DNA of 64,000 nucleotides from Streptomyces stelliscabiei (GCF_014873495.1 NZ_JADBGF010000001.1:1240001-1304000); one strand, 5' to 3'. Positions 27,401 through 35,671 are shown, numbered from the stretch's first letter. Made by a program: numbers and translations. The notes: a model not told the origin generated them from the letters alone.

Positions 27401-28317
27401 AGCTGGACGCCCTCTTCGGCGCGGAGGTCCGCGAGGAGGTGCTGGCGCGGGCCGCCGACCAGGGCCGTACGGACGTCCTGGCCGAGCTGGACCCCAAGGC
27501 CGTGCGTCCCTCCGTCGACCTGCTGACCTCCGTGCTGTCCCTCGCCGGAGGGATGCCCGAGCAGCAACTGGCCAGGCTGCGCCCGCTGGTCCGGCGTCTG
27601 GTCGAGGAACTGGCGAAGGAACTCGCCACCCGCATGCGCCCCGCGCTGACGGGTCTGGCCACGCCGCGCCCGACCCGCCGCCCCGGTGGCCGCCTCGACC
27701 TGCCGCGCACCCTGCGGGCCAACCTGGCCCACACGCGCCGGACGGCGGACGGCCGGACCGTGGTGGTGCCGGAGCGGCCGGTGTTCAGCACCCGGTCCCG
27801 CAAGGAGGCGGACTGGCGGCTGATCCTCGTCGTCGACGTGTCCGGGTCCATGGAGGCCTCCGTCATCTGGTCGGCGCTGACCGCGGCCGTGCTGGGCGGG
27901 GTGCCCACGCTGTCGACGCACTTCCTGGCGTTCTCGACCGACGTGATCGATCTGACCGACCGGGTGGACGACCCGTTGTCGCTGCTGCTGGAGGTGCGGG
28001 TCGGCGGCGGCACCCATATCGCCGCGGGACTGGCACACGCCCGTTCCCTGGTGACCGTGCCCAGCCGCACCCTGGTGGTGGTCGTGAGCGACTTCGAGGA
28101 GGGCTACCCGCTCGGCGGGCTCCTCGGCGAGGTACGGGCCCTCGCGGGTTCCGGGGTGCATCTGATGGGCTGCGCCGCCCTGGACGACACCGGCACCCCG
28201 CGCTACTCGGTGCCCGTCGCCCGGCAGCTCGTCGCGGCCGGGATGCCGGTCGCCGCCCTCAGCCCCCTCGCCCTCGCCCGCTGGGTGGGCGACCGCCTCC
28301 GCGGAGAGAGTCGATGA
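24460..28317 (+). CDS. DUF5682 + VWA domain fusion protein
   Basis: A 1285-aa protein. The N-terminus (PYLLGVRHHSPALAAAVPAL ... VCVELPADFQ) is the DUF5682 signature and may be related to TraB/Tiki/EreA-like folds with a conserved HH and E. Residues about 140-215 are an Ala/Thr/Asp-rich low-complexity insert. A long helical region follows. Residues about 1118-1285 are a VWA domain with an intact MIDAS: D1126-S1128-S1130 in VVDVSGSM, T1185 in GGGTHIAAGL, D1211 in VVSDFEEG. In E. coli the two parts are separate genes (yehM, yehP). GTG 24460 overlaps the moxR stop; the frame's earlier start at 24424 would overlap moxR by 40 nt and is rejected. Confidence 0.9.
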   Translation: MTTTQDPREAVAALADSAAPYLLGVRHHSPALAAAVPALLDASGAEVVCVELPADFQHWLPHLAAPGTLAPVALAGASEGGRLGFYPFADFSPELAALRWARERGVEVVCCDLPMSDPAWSAEGFGVRAGESRPGPQGPAPGTDGPAADTDGAAADTGEARSAAAGPSPAAATPSADARDADTPSAATRSATTRGAVTRSAAAEAAPLASPTAFAAALTAAGTGRDGDDLWDRCVEVLAPGCAPEAIRRAALGVGWALRRDAESADGVPPVDLARETHMRDTIARAAADGRRVAAVIGAFHAPALTAASATGPAEAEGETRTQGTTGAGATAGSRGAALVGDRPSVVTSLVPYAFDLLDSRSGYPAGIRDPRWQQAVFTAAGDPGQLRDAAARAITDVCRELRAAGHTAGTGEATETLRMACDLASIRGLTAPGRGEVLEALTTVMGQGEPLGRGRALARALEVVLVGTDRGRTAPGTPRSGLGPSVEAELAALRLPGPDDPAARELRLDPLRSALDSRRETLLQRLAVCGAGYGEAVDVAGTGDGTALTTRWRLSWTPAVPVRLDLAGIRGVTSALAAEGTLRETFRRESADGGPTCALVLAGLRAAARCDLPALVADRLADAAAVLPAAATLPELLEALDLLEALRRGHLPGTTAEGRLSAAALAVDLLEAAVRALPGLAGSDQPEDAAALVALASRAGEHRLGLRMDDALGTLARTGSPLIQGAALAARVLLDLDSADTLGARAAGWIDTATGPDSRSALARRLSGLLSGAAPLLQSAPTALDPLLDRIDTLTDQGFLDRLPALRGGFDTLTPAGRDRLLDTVTERLGDRLDLSLGASPALLALWTAADRAGLAAVDSLRLTGGTAPVGPVEDADGTAVPRAVADPAGPVVSGTVEAAVPTPATSGLPHLTPTDRWRLLLGRESEKLPQGARRYAHALDELYGTGRGEGSSDLGREGGPGRAGGQDSSFPTAREWAEELDALFGAEVREEVLARAADQGRTDVLAELDPKAVRPSVDLLTSVLSLAGGMPEQQLARLRPLVRRLVEELAKELATRMRPALTGLATPRPTRRPGGRLDLPRTLRANLAHTRRTADGRTVVVPERPVFSTRSRKEADWRLILVVDVSGSMEASVIWSALTAAVLGGVPTLSTHFLAFSTDVIDLTDRVDDPLSLLLEVRVGGGTHIAAGLAHARSLVTVPSRTLVVVVSDFEEGYPLGGLLGEVRALAGSGVHLMGCAALDDTGTPRYSVPVARQLVAAGMPVAALSPLALARWVGDRLRGESR

Positions 28318-30254
28318 ACGCCGAACTGCCCCCGGCGGCGCCCGATGTGGTCGCCGCCGCCGTCGAGAGTCTGACCTCACGGCTGCGCAAGAAGCTGGAC
28401 GCCGCGATCGAGACGTACGCGGCGGTGCCCGTCACGGCCGACGGCGGTGCCCTGCGCGTCCGCTGCGGCGAGGACGCCGAGGTCACGCTCACGCCCGGAC
28501 CCTCCGGTGCGGTGACCGACGCCGAGGCAGCGGTGTGCAGCTGCCTGCTCGCACCCCGCTGTCTGCACCGCGCCGCCGTGCTGAGCGCCTGCCCGGTGGC
28601 CGACGCCGTGGCCGACGGCCCGAGCGGGGAGACGGCCGGCGAAGTCAGCGGAGCCACCGGCCCGGCCGACTCCGAAGCGACCGGGCCGGCCGGCGTCGCG
28701 GCCCCGGTGGGCACCGCGGACCCCGACGGCACCGAGGGCGGAGACAGCACGGTCACATCCCCCACCACCCCCGAGGCCACGCCCCCCACCCCCGCCCAGG
28801 CCGCCGCCGCGGCCGGCCTCTGGGCCGCCACCGCGGCCGTGCTCGCCGCCGGGGTCCCGGCCGCGGGCGCGGTGCCCCAGGCGGAGTTGCTGCGGGCCGC
28901 GCACACCGCGCGGCTCGCGGGGCTGCACCGCGCCGAGGCGGCCGCGCTGCGGGTGGTGCGCGGGCTGCGCGGCGCCCGCGCCCGGCACGAGGGCCACCGG
29001 CTGGCCGACCTGGTCGCAGGTGTGCGCGAACTGCTGCTCACCACAAGCCTGTTGACGGCGGCCGACCCGGATCCGGCCCTCGTCGGCACGGCCCGCCGCG
29101 CCTACCGGCCGGGCGGCAGTCTGCGGGTGCACGGGGTGTGCCGGGAGCCGGTGATCTCGGCCACCGGTTACGGCGGAGTCGTCACCCATCTCGTCTCCGA
29201 CGACGGGCGCTGGTTCTCGATCGCCGACGTCAAACCGGGCGGCCCGGCGCGGGCCCGGGGCGCCGGCACGGCCACGGTCGCCCTCGGCTCGGGCACCGTC
29301 GACCACGCCGGGCTCTCCCGTGGCGGGCTGCTGATCTCCGGGGCCACGCTCTCCCCGGACGGCCGCCTCGGCTCCGGCAAAGGTGTGCGGGCCACTCCGC
29401 TCACCGGCCTGTCCTGGACGTCGGGACCGCTCGCCGCCCTCTTCGCCCGCCCCTTGGCGGAGGCGGTCGCCGAACGGCTCACGGTCACCCCCGGCACGGA
29501 TCCGGAGCAGGCCGAGCAGGCCGCCCGCAGGCTGATCGGCTGCGACCTGGTTCTCGTCGGCGCGGTCGGCGACCAGCTGCTCGCCCGCGAGGTGTCCCCC
29601 GCCGGGACATCGGCCGGTGACGGCCTGCTCGTCCGGCTGACTCCGGCGAACAGCCATCCGGACCTCGCGCACACCGCCAACTTCCGTCAGCTCGCCGCCC
29701 GGCCCGGCCTGCGGCTGCGCGTGCTCGGCCGCCTCGAACCGGACCGCGCCGCCACGCTCCGCCCCCTCGCGATCGGCCCGGCCCCGGACACGGAAGCCAC
29801 CGTGCGGCTGCCGGACGACTGGCACGGCCACGCCGATCTGGGCTACGACCGCCTCCAGGGTGCGCACTTCCCGCCGCCGGACGCCCTGCCGGCCCCGGAC
29901 GGCCTCGTCGGCGTCCCGGCCGACCCGCTCGCCGAGGCTCCGTTGTGGCGACTGCGCCGGCTGGTGGAGGTCGCCGTCTCCGGGGGCCGCCGCGCGGTGG
30001 CCGAGCCGGCCCGCGACGGCGACCGGAACGGAGCGGGTGCGGCCCTGCGACGGGGCGGCTTCCACGCGGCCGCGGGCCTGTCGGCCGCGCTCACCGCGGA
30101 GGCCGACCGCCGCTCCCGCGATGTCTTCGGCCGCATCACCGATCCCGACCCGGCCCCCTACGCCCGGGCCTGGCTGGCCACCGCGGTCTACCTGGCCGCC
30201 ACCGAACGCGCCCTGATCCAGGCCACCTGGCAGCCACCGGCCCCCGGCGCCTGA
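28314..30254 (+). CDS. SWIM zinc-finger protein (YehQ-like), last gene of the operon
   Basis: A 646-aa protein. The SWIM motif CxCx5CxH is at residues 75-85 (VCSCLLAPRCLHR), a zinc-binding element linked to DNA or protein binding. An Ala/Thr/Pro-rich spacer (about 95-160) and a long helical/beta C-terminal region without known motifs follow. ATG 28314 overlaps the stop of the VWA gene (ATGA) with GCGGAGAGAG as ribosome binding site. The downstream gene is convergent and its stop is directly adjacent (30255), so the operon ends here without an obvious hairpin. Confidence 0.9.
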   Translation: MNAELPPAAPDVVAAAVESLTSRLRKKLDAAIETYAAVPVTADGGALRVRCGEDAEVTLTPGPSGAVTDAEAAVCSCLLAPRCLHRAAVLSACPVADAVADGPSGETAGEVSGATGPADSEATGPAGVAAPVGTADPDGTEGGDSTVTSPTTPEATPPTPAQAAAAAGLWAATAAVLAAGVPAAGAVPQAELLRAAHTARLAGLHRAEAAALRVVRGLRGARARHEGHRLADLVAGVRELLLTTSLLTAADPDPALVGTARRAYRPGGSLRVHGVCREPVISATGYGGVVTHLVSDDGRWFSIADVKPGGPARARGAGTATVALGSGTVDHAGLSRGGLLISGATLSPDGRLGSGKGVRATPLTGLSWTSGPLAALFARPLAEAVAERLTVTPGTDPEQAEQAARRLIGCDLVLVGAVGDQLLAREVSPAGTSAGDGLLVRLTPANSHPDLAHTANFRQLAARPGLRLRVLGRLEPDRAATLRPLAIGPAPDTEATVRLPDDWHGHADLGYDRLQGAHFPPPDALPAPDGLVGVPADPLAEAPLWRLRRLVEVAVSGGRRAVAEPARDGDRNGAGAALRRGGFHAAAGLSAALTAEADRRSRDVFGRITDPDPAPYARAWLATAVYLAATERALIQATWQPPAPGA

Positions 30255-31328
30255 TCACTGCCTGTTCCGCTCCCGCCCGACGCGCGCGCCCCGGTCACCC
30301 CCGACCGGGGCGCGCGTCGCTCGGACCCGGGCCGACGGCCGTGGCACCGGTTCCTCCGCCTCCCGATGGGGGGTGGGCGGCCGGTGCCGGTACAGGCTCG
30401 ATTCGAGGGCGTCGAGGGCCTGGCGGGCGGCCAGGATGCGGAGGCGGAGTTCGTCCTCGGCGGCGGTGGTGTGTCCCTCGGCGGCCGGACCCGGCGTACC
30501 GGGCCCCTCTTCCCGCCCGCGCGCCCGTTCCGCCTGCGCAGTAGCCCTCTCCTCCTCGTCCCGTTCCATCTCGCGGGCCTCGTCGAGGGAGCTGATGACG
30601 ACACCGATGAGGACGTTGACGAGGACGAAGGAGGCGAAGAGGACGTAGGAGGCGTAGTAGACGATGCTCCAGCGGGAGATCTCCAGGCCCGCGCGGACGG
30701 CGTCGCCGAGGCCGTCCAGGGTCATCAGGAGGAAGAGGGTGAGGACGGCGCGGCCGAGGGAGCCGAAGTGTTCGGGGTCGTGGTCGGCGAAGAACACCCA
30801 GCCGACCATGGCGTAGACGTACAGCAGCAGGGCGCCGACGAGGAGGAAGCTGAAGGTGCCGGGCAGGCTGCGGCCCACGGCGACCATGAAGACGCGCAGC
30901 TGGGGCAGGAAGCGGGCGGTGCGCAGGACACGGGCCAGGCGCAGCAGCCGCAGGACGGTGCCGTTCTCGCGGGCGAAGGGGAGGAACGCGGAGGCCACGA
31001 CGGCCAGGTCGAACAGGTTCCACGGGTCGCGAAGGAAGTCGCGGGGGCGGTCGGCGTGCGCACAGGCACGCAGGAGTATCTCCGCGGCGAAGGCGACCAG
31101 GACGGCGTGCTCGGCGAGGCGTAACCACACACCCCAGCCCGCCACCAGCGCGCTGTACGTCTCCACGCCCAGCAGCACCGCGTTGGCGAGGATCAGGGCG
31201 AACACGGTGACGCCGAACCAGCGGGCCTCCGTGACGGCGCGGGCCCGTTCCGCGAGCGCCCGGCGCAGAGGCCGCCGGCCCGTCGGCGTGGGGGCGTGCG
31301 GGTCGTGCGGGTCGTGCGGGTCGGTCAT
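30255..31328 (-). CDS. Voltage-gated-type ion channel subunit (ion transporter family)
   Basis: A 357-aa membrane protein with one six-helix domain. S1 begins about residue 37. S4 carries arginines at every third position (R127, R130, R133, R136, R139 in TVLRLLRLARVLRTARF). The pore loop TLFLLMTLDGLGDAVRAG lies before S6 (about 222-248). The filter TLDGLGD replaces the TLESWS of NaChBac-type sodium channels. Residues 250-280 are a charged, probably coiled-coil cytoplasmic tail, typical of tetrameric channels. The N-terminus carries DPH repeats. The stop abuts the SWIM gene stop. Ion selectivity cannot be assumed. Confidence 0.9.
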   Translation of the reverse strand: MTDPHDPHDPHAPTPTGRRPLRRALAERARAVTEARWFGVTVFALILANAVLLGVETYSALVAGWGVWLRLAEHAVLVAFAAEILLRACAHADRPRDFLRDPWNLFDLAVVASAFLPFARENGTVLRLLRLARVLRTARFLPQLRVFMVAVGRSLPGTFSFLLVGALLLYVYAMVGWVFFADHDPEHFGSLGRAVLTLFLLMTLDGLGDAVRAGLEISRWSIVYYASYVLFASFVLVNVLIGVVISSLDEAREMERDEEERATAQAERARGREEGPGTPGPAAEGHTTAAEDELRLRILAARQALDALESSLYRHRPPTPHREAEEPVPRPSARVRATRAPVGGDRGARVGRERNRQ

Positions 31329-31359
31329 CCTGCTGTACCTGCTCCTTCGCGCAGCGCGA

Positions 31360-31390
31360 TGTCCCGCCGGCCGCGATGGCCGGCGGGACA
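31360..31390 (-). terminator. Strong hairpin between the CNNM operon and the channel gene
   Basis: TGTCCCGCCGGCC, loop GCGAT, GGCCGGCGGGACA: a perfect 13-bp stem 68 nt after the upstream operon's stop. Only 31 nt separate it from the channel's start codon, so it may act as a terminator with a tightly placed promoter or as an attenuator. Confidence 0.75.
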
Positions 31391-31457
31391 GTTCGAGCGA
31401 TCATGCTCCAGGAGACTTCTACAGCACCGTCGATGCGCGGTGTGCCGGGACGGCCGG

Positions 31458-32480
31458 TCAGGCCGCCCGGGGTTGCAGATAGCGCGCCAGCAGGTCGTCC
31501 AGGGTGACCAGGCCGGTCAGGCGGCCCGTGTCGTCGTGGACGACGGCGAGGGTGGCACGGTGCCGGCGCAGGACGTCGATCGCGTCGGCCACGGTCGCCT
31601 CGTCCGGCAGCTCCGGTACGGGCCGGGCGAGGGCCCGTGCCGTGACCGCGCGGCCCTTCGCCCGGGCGACCAGGGCGTCACGGGCGTGGATCGAACCGAG
31701 GACGGTCGTGTCCCCGGCGCGGACGAGAAGGCGGGTGCGGTCGTGCGCGGCGGCGGCGCGGAGTACGGCCTCCACGTCGGCGTCCGCGTCGACCGCGCTG
31801 ATCTCGGTGGCCGGGACCACGAGGTCGCGGACCGGCGTCGCGGGCTCCGTCAGGGAGCGGGTGATCAGTGCGGAGTCGGTCTCGCTGATCAGGCCGAGGC
31901 GCTGCGACTCCTCGACGAGGTGCGTGAGCTGCTCGCGGTTGTGCACGGAGGCCAGCTCGTCGCGCGGGGTGACCCTGCACAGTCGTACGAGGGCGTTGCT
32001 GGCCCGGTTGAGCACCCCGATCAGCGGTCGTACGGCCCTGACCACGGCCCGGAAGGGCGGGGACAGCAGCATCGCGGAGCGCTCGGGGTGGGCGATGGCC
32101 CAGGACTTGGGGGCCATCTCACCGACCACCATGTGCAGGAACACCACGACCACCATGGCGACGGCGAACGCGACGCCGTAGCTGAGGGCGCTGGGCAGGC
32201 CCAGGTCGTGCAGCAGGGGGTCGAGTTCGTGGGAGATGGCGGGCTTGGAGACCGATCCGAGGCCCAGGGTGCAGACGGTGATGCCGAGTTGGGCGCCGGC
32301 CAGCATCAGGGACAGCTCGCGCATCCCGGCGAGGGCCGCCTTGGCGCCGCGTTGTCCGGTGGCCGCCGCGTGTTCCATGCGGTGGCGTCTGGCCGCGACG
32401 AGCGCGAACTCGGCGGCGACGAAGAACCCGCTGCCGATCAGCAGCAGGACGGTGACGAAGAGCGCCATGGGGAAGCTCAT
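31458..32480 (-). CDS. CNNM-domain transporter-like protein with CBS pair (CorC/HlyC family)
   Basis: A 340-aa membrane protein. The N-terminal CNNM domain (residues 1-170) has the diagnostic GSGFFVAAEFALVAARRHRM, LAGAQLGITVCTLGLG and VVGEMAPKSWAI. A CBS pair (about 200-335) ends LTGLVTLDDLLARYL. Relatives (CNNM/CorC) bind Mg-ATP in the CBS domains and take part in magnesium/cobalt efflux. No C-terminal CorC_HlyC module is present, unlike in its upstream neighbour. It is coupled to that gene by a 4-nt overlap, so the two probably form a heteromeric complex. Confidence 0.92.
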   Translation of the reverse strand: MSFPMALFVTVLLLIGSGFFVAAEFALVAARRHRMEHAAATGQRGAKAALAGMRELSLMLAGAQLGITVCTLGLGSVSKPAISHELDPLLHDLGLPSALSYGVAFAVAMVVVVFLHMVVGEMAPKSWAIAHPERSAMLLSPPFRAVVRAVRPLIGVLNRASNALVRLCRVTPRDELASVHNREQLTHLVEESQRLGLISETDSALITRSLTEPATPVRDLVVPATEISAVDADADVEAVLRAAAAHDRTRLLVRAGDTTVLGSIHARDALVARAKGRAVTARALARPVPELPDEATVADAIDVLRRHRATLAVVHDDTGRLTGLVTLDDLLARYLQPRAA

Positions 32481-33820
32481 GCCTGTTCCTCCTCGCGCTC
32501 ACGCGCGGGCAGCCGCTCCAGGCGGACCCGGGCCGGTACGTGCCGGTCGAGCGTGCGGACGTCGATGACCGCGCGCCCGCCGTCGGACAGGTCCACGGCG
32601 AGCCGGTCGCCGATGGCCGGGAAGCGGCCGAGGCGGTCCACGACCAGTCCGGCGACGGTGTCGTAGTCCTCCTCCTCGGGCAGGTGCAGACCCGTGGCGT
32701 CGGCGACCTCGTCGAGGCGGCGCCCGGCGTCCACCAGCCAGCCCGTGCCATCGGCGACGGCGAGTTCGGTGACGGTGTCGGACTCGTCGGCGATGTCGCC
32801 CACCAGTTCCTCGGCGATGTCCTCGTAGGTGACGATGCCGGCGACTCCGCCGTGCTCGTCCAGGACCACCGCGAACTCGTCGTCCTGCTCACGCATCCGG
32901 GTCACGGCGTCCGGCAGCGGCAGGGTGTCCGGCAGGAGCAGCGGGCGGCGGGCCAGGGCGCCTGCGGTGGTGGCGGTCAGGGGCCCGGCGGGCAGTCGCA
33001 TCAGCTCGCGTACGCCGAGCACGCCGGTGACGTCGTCCGGGTGGTCGCCGAGCACCGGGTAGTTGGAGTGGCCGTGCTTCGCGATCAGTTCGACCGCCTC
33101 GGCGGCGGAGGCGCCCTCGCGGACGAAGACGGCGGTCACGCGCGGCACCATCACCTCGTCGAGGGTCCGCTCGGAGAACTCCAGGGCGTGGTCGAGCAGT
33201 TCGGCGGTGTCCCTCGGCAGTTCGCCCTGCTCGTGGGACTCACCGATGAGGTGACCCAGCTCCTCCAGGGTCGCGCCGTGGTGCAGTTCCTCGACGGGAT
33301 CGATGCCCACCTTGCGCAGCAGCCGGTTGGCCACGCCGTCGAAGACGTGCACCACCGGGCCCACGACCTTCAGATAGGCGAGCGTGGAGGCGGCCAGCGA
33401 CTTCGCGAGGCGCTCGGGGACGGCGAGCGCGAGGTTCTTGGGTGCCAGTTCGCCGAGCACCATCTGGACGACGGTGGCCGCCACGAAGGCCAGGACGACG
33501 GAGATCGGGCCGACCGCGCCCTGCGGGACGCCGATGCCGGTCAGGGCCGGTTCGAGCAGCGCGGAGACGGACGGCTCGGCGATGAAGCCGACGACCAGGC
33601 CGGTGACGGTGATGCCCAGCTGGGCGCCGGACAGCATGAACGACAGCCGCTCCAGCACGGTCAGGGCGCGGGCGGCCCGCCGGTCGCCCGCCGCCGCGTC
33701 GCGCGCGAGCGCGAGCCGGTCGGCGGAGACGTACGCGAACTCCTGGGCGACGAAATAGCCCGTACCGGCGGTGAGGACGAGGACGGCCAGCAGTCCCAGT
33801 ACGGCGTTCACGGCACTCAT
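32477..33820 (-). CDS. CNNM + CBS + CorC/HlyC-domain protein
   Basis: A 447-aa membrane protein. It has a CNNM domain (GTGYFVAQEFAYVSADRLAL, LSGAQLGITVTGLVVGF, VLGELAPKNLALAVP), two CBS domains (about 210-340, including VPRVTAVFVREG and DEHGGVAGIVTYEDIAEELV) and a CorC_HlyC C-terminal domain. Role as for the paralogue downstream: probable divalent cation (Mg/Co) transport or tolerance. ATG 33820 (MSAVNAVLG) is chosen over the longer frame since the extra 11 residues are not conserved-looking. It is the first gene of the pair. Confidence 0.92.
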   Translation of the reverse strand: MSAVNAVLGLLAVLVLTAGTGYFVAQEFAYVSADRLALARDAAAGDRRAARALTVLERLSFMLSGAQLGITVTGLVVGFIAEPSVSALLEPALTGIGVPQGAVGPISVVLAFVAATVVQMVLGELAPKNLALAVPERLAKSLAASTLAYLKVVGPVVHVFDGVANRLLRKVGIDPVEELHHGATLEELGHLIGESHEQGELPRDTAELLDHALEFSERTLDEVMVPRVTAVFVREGASAAEAVELIAKHGHSNYPVLGDHPDDVTGVLGVRELMRLPAGPLTATTAGALARRPLLLPDTLPLPDAVTRMREQDDEFAVVLDEHGGVAGIVTYEDIAEELVGDIADESDTVTELAVADGTGWLVDAGRRLDEVADATGLHLPEEEDYDTVAGLVVDRLGRFPAIGDRLAVDLSDGGRAVIDVRTLDRHVPARVRLERLPAREREEEQA

Positions 33821-34024
33821 CGAGCACCACCCCGTCGCGTGCCGCGGTCGCATCGGTCGTGCGAGATTCGGCGAGGTGGTCGGGGACTGTGCCCCGGGGA
33901 GTCCGTCGGTCTGGCGGACACGGGCTTTGCTCCTTCAGTAGGTGTGCAGCACGTGAACGATTCTGACCCGATCTTCGTTCCCGACCGCGATCACCCGCGA
34001 CCGGCGCGACGCTCCCCCGCGGCC

Positions 34025-34705
34025 TCAGGCGCCCGCGGCCCTGACCAGACCCTTCTCGTACGCGATCACGACGGCCTGGGCGCGGTCGCGCAGGCCGAGC
34101 TTGGAGAAGATGCGGGCCACGTGGGACTTCACGGTGGCTTCGCTCAGGGTCAGCTCGGCGGCGAGTTCGGTGTTGGACAGCCCGCGGCCGAGGAGGGTCA
34201 GCACCTCCAGCTCGCGGGGCGTCAGCGCCCGGAGGTCGGCGTGGGCGACCGAAGGGTGGGCGGCTTCCGTGGCGAAGCGTTCCACCAGCCGCCGGGTGAT
34301 GGTGGGCGCCAGCAGGGCGTCACCGGTGTCGACCAGTCGTACGGCGGCCACCAGGTGCTGCGGGGTGACGTCCTTCAGGAGGAAGCCGCTGGCACCGATC
34401 GACAGGGCCGCGTAGACGTAGCGGTCGAGGTCGAAGGTGGTGAGCATGAGCACCCGGCAGTCCGGCGCCCGGTCCAGGATGCGGCGGGTGGCCTCCAGGC
34501 CGTCCATGTTCGGCATCCGGATGTCCATCAGCACGACGTCCGGTACCAGCTCGCGGGCCATCGCCACGGCCTCCGCGCCGTCGGCCGCCTCGCCCACGAC
34601 GTCGATGCCCCGGGCGGTGAGGATCAGCCGGAACCCGGTCCGGATCAGCGTCTGGTCGTCGACGACCAGGACGCGCGGCGCCGCCACCGTGTCCGCGCCC
34701 GTCAC
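34025..34705 (-). CDS. NarL/FixJ-type response regulator
   Basis: A 226-aa regulator. The receiver domain has DD at 16-17, phosphoacceptor D61 in VVLMDIRMPNMDG and conserved K in FLLKDVTP. The C-terminal LuxR HTH is LTPRELEVLTLLGRGLSNTE ... LSEATVKSHVARIFSKLGL. The GTG start at 34705 overlaps the kinase stop (GTGA), so the two are co-translated. The likely target is the divergent ABC transporter operon, via the dyad at 35672-35701. Confidence 0.95.
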   Translation of the reverse strand: MTGADTVAAPRVLVVDDQTLIRTGFRLILTARGIDVVGEAADGAEAVAMARELVPDVVLMDIRMPNMDGLEATRRILDRAPDCRVLMLTTFDLDRYVYAALSIGASGFLLKDVTPQHLVAAVRLVDTGDALLAPTITRRLVERFATEAAHPSVAHADLRALTPRELEVLTLLGRGLSNTELAAELTLSEATVKSHVARIFSKLGLRDRAQAVVIAYEKGLVRAAGA

Positions 34706-35631
34706 GGCCGGTCCAGGGGGATGCGTGCCCGCACCCGGTAGCCGCCGCCGAGGCGGCGCCGGGCGTCGAGGTCGCCGCCGTACACCGCGACCCGCTCGCG
34801 CAGCCCCAGCAGCCCGCGCCCGGTGCCGTCCCGGTGGCGCGGTACGGGCGGCACGGGGTGCGGGCGGGTGGGGTCGCCGCCGGTCAGCACACTGGGTCCG
34901 GTGTTGAGCACCTCCACACGCAGCGAGCGGTCGGCGTACCGCACGGTCACTTCGGCCCTGCCGCCGTCGCCGTGTCGGAGCGCGTTGGTCAGCGCCTCCT
35001 GGACGATCCGGTACGCCGTCACGTCGACGCCCTGCGGCAGCGGGCACGGCTCACCGGAGATCCGTACCTCCACGGGCAGGCCGGCGAAGGAGATCCGGTC
35101 GACGAGCGGGCCCAGCCGGTCGAGTCCGGGTTGCGGGGCCAGTTCGGCCATGTCGCCGCCGAGCCGGACCGCGCCGGGGTCCGTGTCCCCCTCCCGGTCC
35201 GCGCCGGGGTCGGCCTTCCTCTCCCGTTCCTCGTCGTCGCCGTTCTGCGAGGGCGCGAGCAGGCCCAGCAGATGCCGGAGGTCGGTCATGGCGCCGCGTC
35301 CCGCGTCCTCGACGGCCAGCAGGGCCGCCTCGGCCTCCTCCGGCATGGTGCCCAGCACCTCGCGGGCGGCTCCCGCCTGGACGACCATGAGGCTGACGTT
35401 GTGACTGACGATGTCGTGCAACTCCCGTGCGATACGGTCGCGTTCGGCGACGATCGCGGCCCGCGCGGCACTCTCCCGTTCCCGTTCGAGCAGCCAGCCG
35501 CGCTCCCCCACGGCCTTCTGCCAGCGGCGGCGCATCCGTACCAGTGCCACCGCCGGCCATGCCGCGGCCCCGCACGCCACCCCTGCCGCCGCCGACATCG
35601 CCGACACCTCGTCAATCCCCCACTCCCACAT
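34702..35631 (-). CDS. Sensor histidine kinase (HisKA_3 type)
   Basis: A 309-aa kinase. One membrane segment lies near residues 10-30, followed by a helical linker. The phospho-His is in RIARELHDIVSHNVSLMVVQ, and the HATPase domain has the N-box VQEALTNALRHG and GTGRGLLGLRERVAVYGG. There is no large extracellular sensor, so it may sense through the membrane or via the transporter, as in BceS/LiaS-like systems. ATG 35631 has GGGAAGG 8 nt upstream, better than GTG 35640. Confidence 0.93.
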   Translation of the reverse strand: MWEWGIDEVSAMSAAAGVACGAAAWPAVALVRMRRRWQKAVGERGWLLERERESAARAAIVAERDRIARELHDIVSHNVSLMVVQAGAAREVLGTMPEEAEAALLAVEDAGRGAMTDLRHLLGLLAPSQNGDDEERERKADPGADREGDTDPGAVRLGGDMAELAPQPGLDRLGPLVDRISFAGLPVEVRISGEPCPLPQGVDVTAYRIVQEALTNALRHGDGGRAEVTVRYADRSLRVEVLNTGPSVLTGGDPTRPHPVPPVPRHRDGTGRGLLGLRERVAVYGGDLDARRRLGGGYRVRARIPLDRP

Positions 35632-35671
35632 GGGGTTCACCTTCCCAGACCGGCTCGCGGCTCCGCATCAG

